Of a stretch of 5,040 nucleotides of DNA, positions 1 to 4,948 are shown piece after piece. This DNA comes from Planctomicrobium sp. (GTDB lineage: Bacteria; Planctomycetota; Planctomycetia; Planctomycetales; Planctomycetaceae): assembly GCA_018659505.1 (NCBI GenBank), contig JABJMI010000777.1:1-5040 (forward strand), in the 5' to 3' direction. A program made the position numbers and the translations under genes. The notes beneath the pieces were generated by a model, which saw only the letters and a program-made list of their open reading frames with translations, did no database searches and was not told where the DNA came from. The first letter of the stretch is position 1; each line of letters opens with the position of its first letter.

Positions 1-253
1 CAACACGACGATCAACGAGCGAACTACTATCCCAGGAAAGAACGATCTGATCGTCCTTCGCGAATTGGCTCGTAAACCATTCAAGAGAACGGGCATCAGG
101 GTCATCGTGTGGTAACCAAGTCGTAATGTCGTTCTCAAGACTAACATCCTTGAGAACGAGCACTAGCAACGGAGTCGTAAAGAGGATGATCACGATTACC
201 CACAAGGCAATGCCGTTTCCCCAACGATCTCGAATATAAAATAAGCGTTCCAT
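1..253 (-). CDS. MMPL/RND-family membrane transporter, N-terminal fragment (runs off left edge)
   Basis: The minus strand is open from an ATG at 253 to the window edge, giving 84 residues beginning MERLFYIRDRWGNG. Residues about 14-34 form one hydrophobic helix (IALWVIVIILFTTPLLVLVL), preceded by a positively charged stretch. The rest is a polar segment with ENDITTWLPHDDPDARSLEW and then a QIVLSWD strand. One N-terminal helix followed by a large non-cytoplasmic domain that opens with an acidic, Pro-rich stretch is the layout of MMPL/RND exporters, and I recognise this wording from planctomycete members. Such proteins use the proton gradient to move lipids or other hydrophobic substrates; the substrate here cannot be told. 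No clear Shine-Dalgarno precedes the ATG. The body, including the transmembrane proton-relay residues, lies outside the window, so the family call rests on the N-terminus only. Confidence 0.72.
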   Translation of the reverse strand, partial: MERLFYIRDRWGNGIALWVIVIILFTTPLLVLVLKDVSLENDITTWLPHDDPDARSLEWFTSQFAKDDQIVLSWDSSSLVDRRV

Positions 254-587
254 ATGGGAACGATCCAATTCTTTAAGCGAATAGAATAAATCTGGTGGAG
301 ATCCTGAGTCTCCGTACGTTTATTACTAATATGGTGACAAAAACCACAGCGACACCCAAGCGCAGAATAGAACTTCATGCTTCTTTTGAACGGAAATTGA
401 TTACCAAACGGCACTGGTTCTTCAATCCTGATTTTAATTAACAGAATGAAACACGACGTATACTACCCAGGCTTCCTGTTTTGTTGTTGCCTGATTCCGA
501 ATCATTAACCATTAAGGCAGACTCAATGTAGGAATTCGTTTATACTGTTTCAGTCTGATGCGGCGGGCTCACGATAGGTGATGTGTG
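254..587. other. Divergent intergenic region between transporter and CPBP protease
   Basis: These 334 bases separate two divergently transcribed genes, so promoters for both should be here. The best candidate for the rightward gene is TATACT at 541-546 (five of six matches to the -10 consensus), about 40 bases before the start, but no acceptable -35 hexamer sits 16-18 bases upstream. For the leftward gene I see only scattered partial matches. A 72-codon open frame on the minus strand (196-414) overlaps the transporter start and has no domain-like composition, so I do not call it a gene. I see no strong hairpin, repeat or RNA gene here. Confidence 0.4.
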
Positions 588-1454
588 ATGCAAACTAAGA
601 AAGCGTGTTCCATTCCAGAAGCACTGCTTTGGACCTGTAGCTTCCAGCTTGCACAGGCAATCGTGCTGGTTTTATTCCTGGTATTGCTTCTGACAGCGGG
701 CTATGGCTTCTCATGGCCAGCCGAAGGCGAAAGAGTTGCTCTGGCACTAGACCTGAATCTAGATCGCTCATTTCTGCTCATCGGAGTGAGTACCCTAGGT
801 GCTCTGCTGCTGGTACTCCCGATCGTTCGTTTCCGGTTAGGTAAAAGATACCGAGAAATCATAGGGTGGCGAAATCCTCGACACGAAGAAATGATTTACG
901 CCTTAGCCACTGTGATCCCAATCGCAGTACTGGGAGATATGCTCTATGAAGTCTCAAAAGGCTGGTGGTCCAGTAATTTATTGCGAAGCTTTCTGGGAGA
1001 ATCATTTCAGGCGTCACCCTTGGAATTTATCCAAACTTCGCTGGACGGAGTCCCTTATCCCATATTAGTTGTTGCACTCGCTTTAGGACCAGCGTTTGGT
1101 GAAGAACTCATCTTTCGTGGCATCATAGGTCGGGGATTAGTGCAGCGATATGGAGTCTACATCGGTTCTCTGTTCACGGTTGTGCTCTTCGCTGCGGCTC
1201 ACACATCACCTGCTCATGCACTCGCGACACTTCCGATTGCTATCTTATTGCAATTTCTTTACCTGAAGACCGGGACAATCTGGATCCCTGTCTTTGTTCA
1301 TTTCTGCAATAACTTGCTTGCAGTCTCAATGATGCGATTCAAGGTTGTCGAACTCCCGGAGATCCCCACAGCAATGGGACTGGTCTTTTTCTTTTATCTC
1401 ATTCTCATCCTATTAATCTTTGAATTCCGCAAACGAGCATGGGACGTTGCTTAA
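588..1454 (+). CDS. CPBP-family intramembrane glutamic endopeptidase (CAAX protease-like)
   Basis: The product is a 288-residue polytopic membrane protein with about seven or eight hydrophobic stretches (near 20-37, 61-81, 102-120, 157-171, 191-205, 208-226, 230-247, 262-280). The CPBP/Abi signature is intact: GEELIFR at 171-177 (catalytic E172, E173 and R177), FAAAH at 201-205 (H205), and HFCNN at 238-242 (H238 with N241/N242). These residues build the active site of Rce1-type glutamic proteases, which cleave substrates within the membrane. In bacteria the family is linked to peptide maturation, immunity to self-made bacteriocins and membrane-protein turnover; no substrate gene is evident here. 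GTG at 585 directly precedes ATG at 588. AGGTG at 576-580 lies 7 bases before the ATG but only 4 before the GTG, so I chose 588. Length is normal for the family and no key residue is missing. Confidence 0.9.
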   Translation: MQTKKACSIPEALLWTCSFQLAQAIVLVLFLVLLLTAGYGFSWPAEGERVALALDLNLDRSFLLIGVSTLGALLLVLPIVRFRLGKRYREIIGWRNPRHEEMIYALATVIPIAVLGDMLYEVSKGWWSSNLLRSFLGESFQASPLEFIQTSLDGVPYPILVVALALGPAFGEELIFRGIIGRGLVQRYGVYIGSLFTVVLFAAAHTSPAHALATLPIAILLQFLYLKTGTIWIPVFVHFCNNLLAVSMMRFKVVELPEIPTAMGLVFFFYLILILLIFEFRKRAWDVA

Positions 1455-1701
1455 ACCGGGAGTTTTTTCTCGCGTTTCCTTACCCGAATTCTAGATTGAA
1501 GGAAGGGAATAACCTTGTGAAACAGCTTATAAAAGACCAAACGAGGTGCTGATATGTTCTCTTTCCTGGTAGAAGAATCAAGAACTCACACCAATCGTCA
1601 CGATTTCACATGAAAAGACTGGAAACATTCCTGTGAATTCGATACCCTCTCCGATTCGAAAATTCTTGATTGACTCACTAAATTGAAGAGGTAGCGGGAC
1701 A

Positions 1702-1860
1702 ATGGACCGTTCAAAATCACTCATCGACATCAAAACAGCATTGGCTGAAAAGTACGAGCGTCAAGCAGCTGGTACTTCAAGCACTCCCAAACGCAAGCAA
1801 TTTGCCTACAAAGCAGCGCGCTATCGCCGCCAGATCCAACAACTGGGTCGACCAGAGTAA
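1702..1860 (+). CDS. Small basic conserved-type hypothetical protein (52 aa)
   Basis: An ATG at 1702 opens a 52-codon frame ending in TAA at 1860. GAAGAGG at 1685-1691 gives a good ribosome binding site 10 bases before the ATG, one of the clearest in the window. The protein starts MDRSKSLIDIKTALAEKYER and ends with a Lys/Arg/Gln-rich half (KRKQFAYKAARYRRQIQQLG). It has no signal peptide, cysteine or membrane segment. The composition suggests two helices joined by a Gly/Ser/Thr-rich turn near residues 24-29, with the second helix strongly positive, which might bind nucleic acid or an acidic partner. I have an impression of similar short planctomycete proteins with a KYERLA-like first helix but cannot name a family. 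It lies 247 bases after the CPBP gene and 248 before cmk, so it is probably its own transcript. Function is unknown. Confidence 0.68.
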   Translation: MDRSKSLIDIKTALAEKYERQAAGTSSTPKRKQFAYKAARYRRQIQQLGRPE

Positions 1861-2108
1861 TTGCTTGATGAGGAGTCTCTTACTCCATCTCGATCTATGC
1901 TTGATCCTAACTCTACCTGCTTTATAGAGTTTGAAATTCAGTTGCTCTCACGCGAGGGCGACTCAGCTTTCTCACAATTTGTGAACAGGGGCATTCTGGC
2001 AAAAACATTTCCAATGCTTCTCTAGTCCCTTGTCCAGACCAATGACTTGATTGAGTAGACCAGTTTGAAATTCGGCTTCGAAGATCGTGTAAGAAAGCAA
2101 CAACGCAG
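1861..2108 (+). promoter_or_regulatory. cmk upstream region with direct repeat and a 13-base palindrome
   Basis: This 248-base gap should hold the cmk promoter, though I find no convincing -35/-10 pair. Three structured items are visible. A hairpin GGAGT-CTCTT-ACTCC at 1872-1886 sits just after the 52-aa gene but has no following T-run. A palindrome TCACAATTTGTGA at 1972-1984 (6-base arms around one T) has the size of a repressor operator. The 12-mer AGTTTGAAATTC occurs twice in direct orientation, at 1928-1939 and 2062-2073. Which of these matter for cmk expression is not shown by the sequence. Confidence 0.3.
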
Positions 2109-2762
2109 ATGATAGTGACGATCGATGGCCCAGCTGGCACCGGTAAAAGCACTGTTGCCAAACAACTTGCTCAGGTGCTCGGCTTCGAGTACCTCGACAC
2201 GGGAGCGATGTACCGCATGATCGCAGTCCTGGCAGTCGAAGAGGATTTGGATTTAGAGGATCTGTCAGCCATTTCAGAACTCGCTGAACGGGCGGAAATC
2301 GATTTCAAAGAGGGCGCAGCGATCTTGAATGGTGTCGACGTCTCGACAAAATTAAGAGACCCGGAAGTCGCAGTTGCAGCGTCCGTCGTCGCACAAAACA
2401 CCAAGGTGCGAGAGAAGCTCGTTCAGCGACAAAGAGAACTCGCTGCCGAACGAAACATCGTCTGTGAAGGTCGTGATCAAGGAACGGTTGTCTTCCCGCA
2501 AGCAGAGGCAAAATTCTACCTAACCGCTGCCTCTGAAGTACGAGCAAAACGAAGACTGAATGAACTGCTCGAACAAGGTAAGGAAGTTCTTTACGAACAA
2601 TTACTCGAAGAACAAAACGAACGAGATCAAAGAGACGAAAACCGCCCCGTCGCTCCTCTGAAACCAGCGAAGGATGCTGTGATGATTGATTCGACAGAGT
2701 TAACGATTGAAGAAGTTGTTCGTGACTTGGAAGAAATTATCCAACAGAGACTGGTGAAGTAA
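2109..2762 (+). CDS. cmk: Cytidylate kinase ((d)CMP kinase)
   Basis: The enzyme transfers phosphate from ATP to CMP or dCMP, giving CDP/dCDP for RNA, DNA and phospholipid precursors, in the cytoplasm. The 217 residues match the bacterial Cmk length. The P-loop GPAGTGKS is at 7-14. DTGAMYR at 30-36 corresponds to the conserved D[ST]GAxYR element of the nucleotide-monophosphate site. CEGRDQGTVVFP at 119-130 matches the GRDMGTVVFP element, with Gln in place of the Met of E. coli. The LID/Arg-rich segment ERDQRDENR is at 171-179, followed by VAPLKPAKDA and the IDST motif at 193-196. The ATG at 2109 is the only reasonable start: it places the P-loop at the usual distance and no other start codon lies between it and the in-frame TGA at 2052-2054. 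No good Shine-Dalgarno is present. The usual partners in many bacteria (aroA upstream, rpsA or plsC downstream) are absent here. Confidence 0.97.
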   Translation: MIVTIDGPAGTGKSTVAKQLAQVLGFEYLDTGAMYRMIAVLAVEEDLDLEDLSAISELAERAEIDFKEGAAILNGVDVSTKLRDPEVAVAASVVAQNTKVREKLVQRQRELAAERNIVCEGRDQGTVVFPQAEAKFYLTAASEVRAKRRLNELLEQGKEVLYEQLLEEQNERDQRDENRPVAPLKPAKDAVMIDSTELTIEEVVRDLEEIIQQRLVK

Positions 2763-2816
2763 ATTCAGATTCCTACGGAGTGATGTTCCAAGGACCGTAA
2801 GTAACCGTTCACGGGG

Positions 2817-2837
2817 CAGTCATTTCCTGAAAGACTG
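2817..2837 (+). other. Hairpin in the cmk 3' region
   Basis: CAGTC (2817-2821) pairs with GACTG (2833-2837), and TTTC (2823-2826) pairs with GAAA (2829-2832), leaving one bulged A and a two-base apex. In reality the closing pairs would open into a larger loop. No T-run follows, so it does not look like an intrinsic terminator. It may stabilise the cmk transcript end. Confidence 0.35.
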
Positions 2838-2845
2838 ACAAAGCA

Positions 2846-2939
2846 ACAGATTGTCGCGGAGCGACTTTTTCCGATAGACCTGCGTTTTAACGCAGGGTCG
2901 AGTTGCCCACTCTTTCTGTCGCGGAGCGACAATCTGTGC
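2846..2939 (+). repeat. Palindromic element 1 (hairpin A - hairpin B - hairpin A)
   Basis: Three hairpins follow one another. A1 is GTCGC-GGA-GCGAC at 2853-2865. B is CCTGCGTTTTAACGCAGG at 2879-2896, an 8-base perfect inverted repeat. A2 at 2918-2930 is identical to A1. The 14-mer TGTCGCGGAGCGAC is thus a direct repeat (2852-2865 and 2917-2930). In addition the outer arms ACAGATTGTCGC (2846-2857) and GCGACAATCTGT (2926-2937) are perfect 12-base inverted repeats, so the whole unit can fold either as three separate hairpins or as one long stem enclosing B. It lies in the convergent gap after cmk. The design resembles REP/BIME-type intergenic repeats. I cannot confirm copy number elsewhere in the genome. 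Confidence 0.75.
2853..2870 (+). terminator. Candidate intrinsic terminator of cmk
   Basis: Hairpin A1 of palindromic element 1 (5-base GC-rich stem, GGA loop) is followed directly by five T residues at 2866-2870. It lies 90 bases after the cmk stop. The stem is short for an intrinsic terminator, so strength is uncertain. Confidence 0.45.
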
Positions 2940-2989
2940 TATTCGGTGATGGAAATTGGCGACTTACGTTATTCTCGACAAACACACAC

Positions 2990-3073
2990 CGTCACTCCGT
3001 GACGTAGAGATGGTAGGGGAAATCTTCCCTTGGGTTGAAACCCGAGGTTATCTCAAGAAGTGCCTCCGGCACT
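2990..3073 (-). repeat. Palindromic element 2 (inverted copy of the A-B-A unit)
   Basis: Read on the minus strand, this has the same order as element 1. A1 is AGTGCC-GGA-GGCACT (3073-3059), then an 11-base linker, then B CCTCGGGTTTCAACCCAAGG (3047-3028), a 23-base linker, and A2 CGTCAC-GGA-GTGACG (3004-2990). Element 1 has linkers of 13 and 21 bases in the same order. The GGA triloop is constant while every stem sequence differs, and the B hairpins share a GTTTYAAC core with flanking CCT and AGG. The short linker contains GATA in both copies, and the long linker shares a TTnCCCnA-like start and a pyrimidine-rich TCT end. An extra small inverted repeat, GGGAA-ATC-TTCCC at 3017-3029, lies within the long linker and overlaps the end of B. 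Confidence 0.7.
3048..3073 (-). terminator. Candidate terminator of the small membrane protein gene
   Basis: Hairpin A1 of element 2 (6-base perfect stem, GGA loop on this strand) lies 97 bases after the stop of the minus-strand gene at 3171 and is followed by TCTTGAGATAA, a weaker T-tract than in element 1. On the plus strand the same hairpin is followed by AAATTTTT (3074-3081), so it could also act on transcripts coming from cmk. Confidence 0.3.
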
Positions 3074-3170
3074 AAATTTTTCGTCGTGTTTGTAATTACT
3101 TGACTTACGACTTGTTGAACTCGGAATAAGAATGAACGATCAAATTCATTTGCTGCTGAAACTTGGCAGA

Positions 3171-3482
3171 TCAATTAGTCTGATTTGTTTTGCGACGTGA
3201 GTATCGAATAATGGCTGCCAAACCATAGCCCCAGGCAAAACTATTGACACCAAGGAGTATGCATGTCCAAATGATATCGGGGGCCGATGACTGGTGGTGA
3301 AGCGCGGGAAACATGAGCCACCAAGCAAATGGCAAAGAGAAGAGGAAGAGAAGGGCAGTTATCAGGATCATGATGGAATTTGAGAAATTTTCAAACTCGT
3401 CAGCAAAAACAGCGAAAAGCAACCACGCCACGCAATTCAAAATTGCCAGCCAACCACTCAATTTAGGCTTCCATTCAAGCAT
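3171..3482 (-). CDS. Small three-helix membrane protein, unknown function
   Basis: The frame encodes 103 residues starting MLEWKPKLSGW and ending in TGA (3173-3171). Three hydrophobic segments are clear: about 10-27 (WLAILNCVAWLLFAVFA), 37-61 (Trp- and Phe-rich, with LPFAWWLMFPA) and 70-92 (ends GYGLAAIIRY). A short acidic loop, DEFENFSNS, joins helices 1 and 2. The tail RYSRRK is positive, which suggests it stays in the cytoplasm. Codon-level hydrophobic patterning and a sensible tail argue for a real gene, and the plus-strand frame over the same region (3313-3504) is strongly basic and looks like its shadow. I recognise no named family; small proteins ending in a WGYG..A.I.R pattern seem familiar from planctomycetes, but that is recall only. 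The start lacks a strong Shine-Dalgarno (AGAG only). Confidence 0.72.
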   Translation of the reverse strand: MLEWKPKLSGWLAILNCVAWLLFAVFADEFENFSNSIMILITALLFLFSLPFAWWLMFPALHHQSSAPDIIWTCILLGVNSFAWGYGLAAIIRYSRRKTNQTN

Positions 3483-3540
3483 GTGGCACTCTGCAAAGCC
3501 TTGATTGTATTGATAATGAATGAATTTTTTCGGTCGCTCC

Positions 3541-3556
3541 CTGATTCAGTAATCAG
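3541..3556. other. Short palindrome between two minus-strand genes
   Basis: CTGATT-CAGT-AATCAG forms a perfect 6-base stem with a 4-base loop in the 112-base gap between the ATP-grasp gene and the small membrane protein gene. No T-run follows on the minus strand within 10 bases. It could be a weak terminator or an operator; the sequence does not decide. Confidence 0.3.
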
Positions 3557-3594
3557 AGTACAGTAGAAAAGTCTCCCCAGCTATAGAATGAGTA

Positions 3595-4323
3595 CTACTT
3601 CAAAACCGTGGCATGACGAATGACTTCCAAGACGATGTTCGGGTCGCATCCATAGACACCTGATCCCCACGCTCCATTCGCTTCGACAACAGCCCATCCT
3701 TTGTCTGCGATTTTACCGACATCGATGACGATTGCTCGCGGCAGCGAATCTTTACTGAGTTCAAGTGCTTCTTCCGCGGTTTGCTGTGCCTCATCACATT
3801 CAAGATGAGTCATCCCGTAATCTGTTTCGACAGCCAGTTCTCCTGACCTTAAGTATGGAGAAACAGTCAAAACTTTTCCGTCTAGGCAAAAGCAGCGAAA
3901 TTCAGATTCCCAGCTTACTGGCTCGGAGACAATGACATTTGCATCATCTAGCAAGTCTGGTGGCAAAGACTTTCCTGAATCATAAATTTTTGCTTCAAAC
4001 GATTTGTCGTTTGGTGGTTTAATGAATAAAGGGGTGGCTAACTCTCTCGCTTCGCTGACAGTAAGAAAACGCAACTTGCGTTTCGTGATACTTTCAGGCA
4101 AGCTGACTAGCCAATCTTCGGGTGGCTCAAGCAAATCTCTACCCAAAAGTTTAGCGATCGTTGGACCATAGAGTGCTTCCACATAAATTACGATCTCGTC
4201 GTCTTTGATCTCTGGAACTGTAATTCCACGTGCACGAACGGTCGACCATCCAAGTTGAATCGCAGCACGCCAAAGTGCTTGGTCGTCAACTGTATGTCTA
4301 GATGACATCAAAAGAGTGGTCAT
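3595..4323 (-). CDS. ATP-grasp domain protein, R2K/DUF4343-like
   Basis: The 242-residue soluble protein has the elements of a compact, divergent ATP-grasp ligase. LFIKPPNDKSFEAKIY at 99-114 looks like the nucleotide-binding strand with K102 and the loop lysine K107. VSEPVSWESEFRCFC at 132-146 carries the SEP-V..E.EFR motif typical of the R2K group (Pfam R2K_3, formerly DUF4343). AIVIDVGKI at 197-205 and AVVEANGAWGSGVYG at 211-225 provide D201, E214 and N216, the likely metal-ATP ligands (the ExN pattern of ATP-grasps). The R2K clade has been predicted to ligate amino acids or peptides to proteins by ATP-dependent carboxyl activation, as proposed for CDC123 relatives; the substrate here is unknown. 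The start is well supported: GGAG (plus-strand CTCC at 4331-4334) lies 7 bases before the ATG at 4323. Met6 is an alternative. The SEC-C gene lies 127 bases upstream on the same strand. Confidence 0.8.
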   Translation of the reverse strand: MTTLLMSSRHTVDDQALWRAAIQLGWSTVRARGITVPEIKDDEIVIYVEALYGPTIAKLLGRDLLEPPEDWLVSLPESITKRKLRFLTVSEARELATPLFIKPPNDKSFEAKIYDSGKSLPPDLLDDANVIVSEPVSWESEFRCFCLDGKVLTVSPYLRSGELAVETDYGMTHLECDEAQQTAEEALELSKDSLPRAIVIDVGKIADKGWAVVEANGAWGSGVYGCDPNIVLEVIRHATVLK

Positions 4324-4330
4324 TCAATAA

Positions 4331-4334
4331 CTCC
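4331..4334 (-). promoter_or_regulatory. Shine-Dalgarno of the ATP-grasp gene
   Basis: GGAG on the minus strand, 7 bases before the ATG at 4323, fixes the start. It is among the few clear ribosome binding sites in this window. Confidence 0.6.
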
Positions 4335-4352
4335 AAAGATTGCCTGGGAAAT

Positions 4353-4383
4353 GTCCTCCCTGCCATAGGTCGGCAGGGAAGAC
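4353..4383 (-). promoter_or_regulatory. Long hairpin in the leader of the ATP-grasp gene
   Basis: The arms GTCTTCCCTGCC and GGCAGGGAGGAC (minus strand) pair over 12 bases around a 7-base loop, GACCTAT. In minus-strand RNA every position pairs, with one U-G wobble, whereas in plus-strand RNA the same position is a C-A mismatch. That favours a role in the transcript that reads into the ATP-grasp gene. It lies 29 bases before that gene's start and no U-run follows, so a leader, processing or attenuating structure is more likely than an intrinsic terminator for the SEC-C gene. A possible -10 (TATATT, minus strand, 4410-4405) sits just upstream without a good -35. Confidence 0.5.
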
Positions 4384-4450
4384 GTCAGCTCAAATTTCTC
4401 ACTCAATATAGAATCACTCCTCCCTAAAGTAATCATCGCGATTCACTCCG

Positions 4451-4618
4451 TCAAAAGCAGCCCTTTTTGAGGCAGCATTTCTTGAAGCGGAGATTGGAAC
4501 CGCAGGGGCAGAGGTCATTTCGCCCGAGCTTTTCTTCGAGAAGTTTCTCACCATGCACGATCCGCACGCCTTGTTTGACGTGAGTCTCGGATGGGAACCC
4601 CTTACGGCGTTTGCTCAT
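4451..4618 (-). CDS. Small SEC-C zinc-motif protein (55 aa)
   Basis: A minus-strand ATG at 4618 opens 55 codons ending in TGA at 4453-4451. The C-terminal half reads [19 protein letters not shown] (31-49), a SEC-C motif: C37-x-C39-x8-C48-C49, the zinc-binding pattern first known from the SecA C-terminus, where it contacts SecB and ribosomes. The more usual form is GRNDPCPCGSGKKxKKCC, so Pro36 is Leu and the GSG turn is GSN here. The four metal ligands are kept and a further Cys lies at 54. The N-terminal half ([17 protein letters not shown], then [13 protein letters not shown]) is basic and includes one short helix. The protein is thus a stand-alone zinc motif with a short extension, a type known in planctomycetes to my recollection. 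Its partner is unknown. Only a weak CGAG precedes the start. It is upstream of the ATP-grasp gene on the same strand. Confidence 0.85.
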   Translation of the reverse strand: MSKRRKGFPSETHVKQGVRIVHGEKLLEEKLGRNDLCPCGSNLRFKKCCLKKGCF

Positions 4619-4763
4619 TGTCTCGATGTGAGGTTGCTCGAAAGCATTGTTGATCGTTGTCGTTCTGCTGTTTGTTATTACGCATGATGCACCTCGTATT
4701 CTCGCTGGGACTCTGAATTGTTCGATGGAGTATGAGTGACAAATCTGCCGTGTGAAATGTTCG

Positions 4764-4775
4764 TCGAAATTTCGA
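4764..4775. promoter_or_regulatory. Perfect 12-base palindrome in a divergent gap
   Basis: TCGAAATTTCGA is a perfect palindrome lying between the SEC-C gene (minus) and the tRNA promoter (plus), followed closely by GAATTC. Its position and size would suit an operator for the leftward gene, but it is AT-rich and could arise by chance. Confidence 0.22.
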
Positions 4776-4826
4776 ATTCATTTCAATTGCGATCAGAACT
4801 TCCCAATTCGGATGAAAATGCAAGGC

Positions 4827-4855
4827 TTGTTTAGAGTGTCCAGAACCTTTATAAA
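4827..4855 (+). promoter_or_regulatory. Sigma-70-type promoter of tRNA-Leu
   Basis: TTGTTT at 4827-4832 (-35, TTG matching) and TATAAA at 4850-4855 (-10, five of six) are separated by exactly 17 bases. Transcription would begin near 4862, giving a leader of only about 3 bases before the mature tRNA end. This is the best promoter in the window. Confidence 0.7.
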
Positions 4856-4864
4856 ACGCATCAA

Positions 4865-4948
4865 GCGGTTGTGGCGGAATTGGCAGACGCGCAAGATTCA
4901 GGTTCTTGTGTCCTTAGGGACGTGGAGGTTCGACTCCTCTCAGCCGCA
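4865..4948 (+). tRNA. tRNA-Leu, anticodon CAG
   Basis: This is a class II tRNA of 84 bases. The acceptor arms GCGGTTG (4865-4871) and CAGCCGC (4941-4947) pair over seven positions with one G-T wobble, and the discriminator base is A4948. The anticodon stem CAAGA/TCTTG (4892-4896, 4904-4908) closes the loop TTCAGGT with anticodon CAG at 4899-4901, which reads CUG. The variable arm (4909-4923) has the stem GTCC/GGAC. The T-arm GGAGG-TTCGACT-CCTCT is at 4924-4940. The 3' CCA is not encoded (ATT follows), so it must be added after transcription. The long variable arm and the A discriminator agree with leucine identity. It stands alone and is not part of a tRNA cluster in this window. Confidence 0.97.

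Noticed and set aside
196..414. 72-codon minus-strand open frame
   Set aside because: It overlaps the transporter's start in another frame, has no domain-like pattern and lies mostly in the divergent promoter region.
1457..1472. Possible terminator after the CPBP gene
   Set aside because: The stem CGGGAG/TTCTCG needs two G-U pairs and the T-run is in the loop, not after the stem.
588..1860. CPBP protease plus the 52-aa protein as a bacteriocin maturation/immunity pair
   Set aside because: The small protein lacks a double-glycine leader, hydrophobic core or cysteines, and the genes are 247 bases apart.
1922..2161. 79-codon minus-strand open frame across the cmk start
   Set aside because: It runs antisense to the Cmk P-loop and has low-complexity Pro/Ser composition, so it is a shadow frame.
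2171..2547. Two minus-strand open frames inside cmk
   Set aside because: They are antisense to a clear cmk reading frame, and their Ser- or Arg-rich composition mirrors the cmk codons.
2846..3073. CRISPR array
   Set aside because: The repeats are short hairpins in mixed orientation with unequal, related spacers; there are no regular 25-37 base repeats and no cas genes.
2992..3328. Minus-strand open frames over the repeat region and the end of the membrane protein gene
   Set aside because: One crosses the palindromic elements and the other lies in an alternative frame of a better gene; neither has a start signal or recognisable sequence.
3530..3540. Half of a triloop hairpin (GGTCGCTCCC) near 3530-3540
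   Set aside because: It resembles one arm plus loop of hairpin A of element 1, but the second arm is missing; too short to call a repeat remnant.
4602..4823. 73-codon minus-strand open frame upstream of the SEC-C gene
   Set aside because: It is Asn/Gln/Arg-rich without a domain, overlaps the SEC-C start in another frame and reaches up to just before the tRNA promoter.
4865..4948. tRNA-Leu as an integration (att) site of a mobile element
   Set aside because: No duplicate of the tRNA 3' end and no integrase are visible; sequence right of 5040 would be needed.
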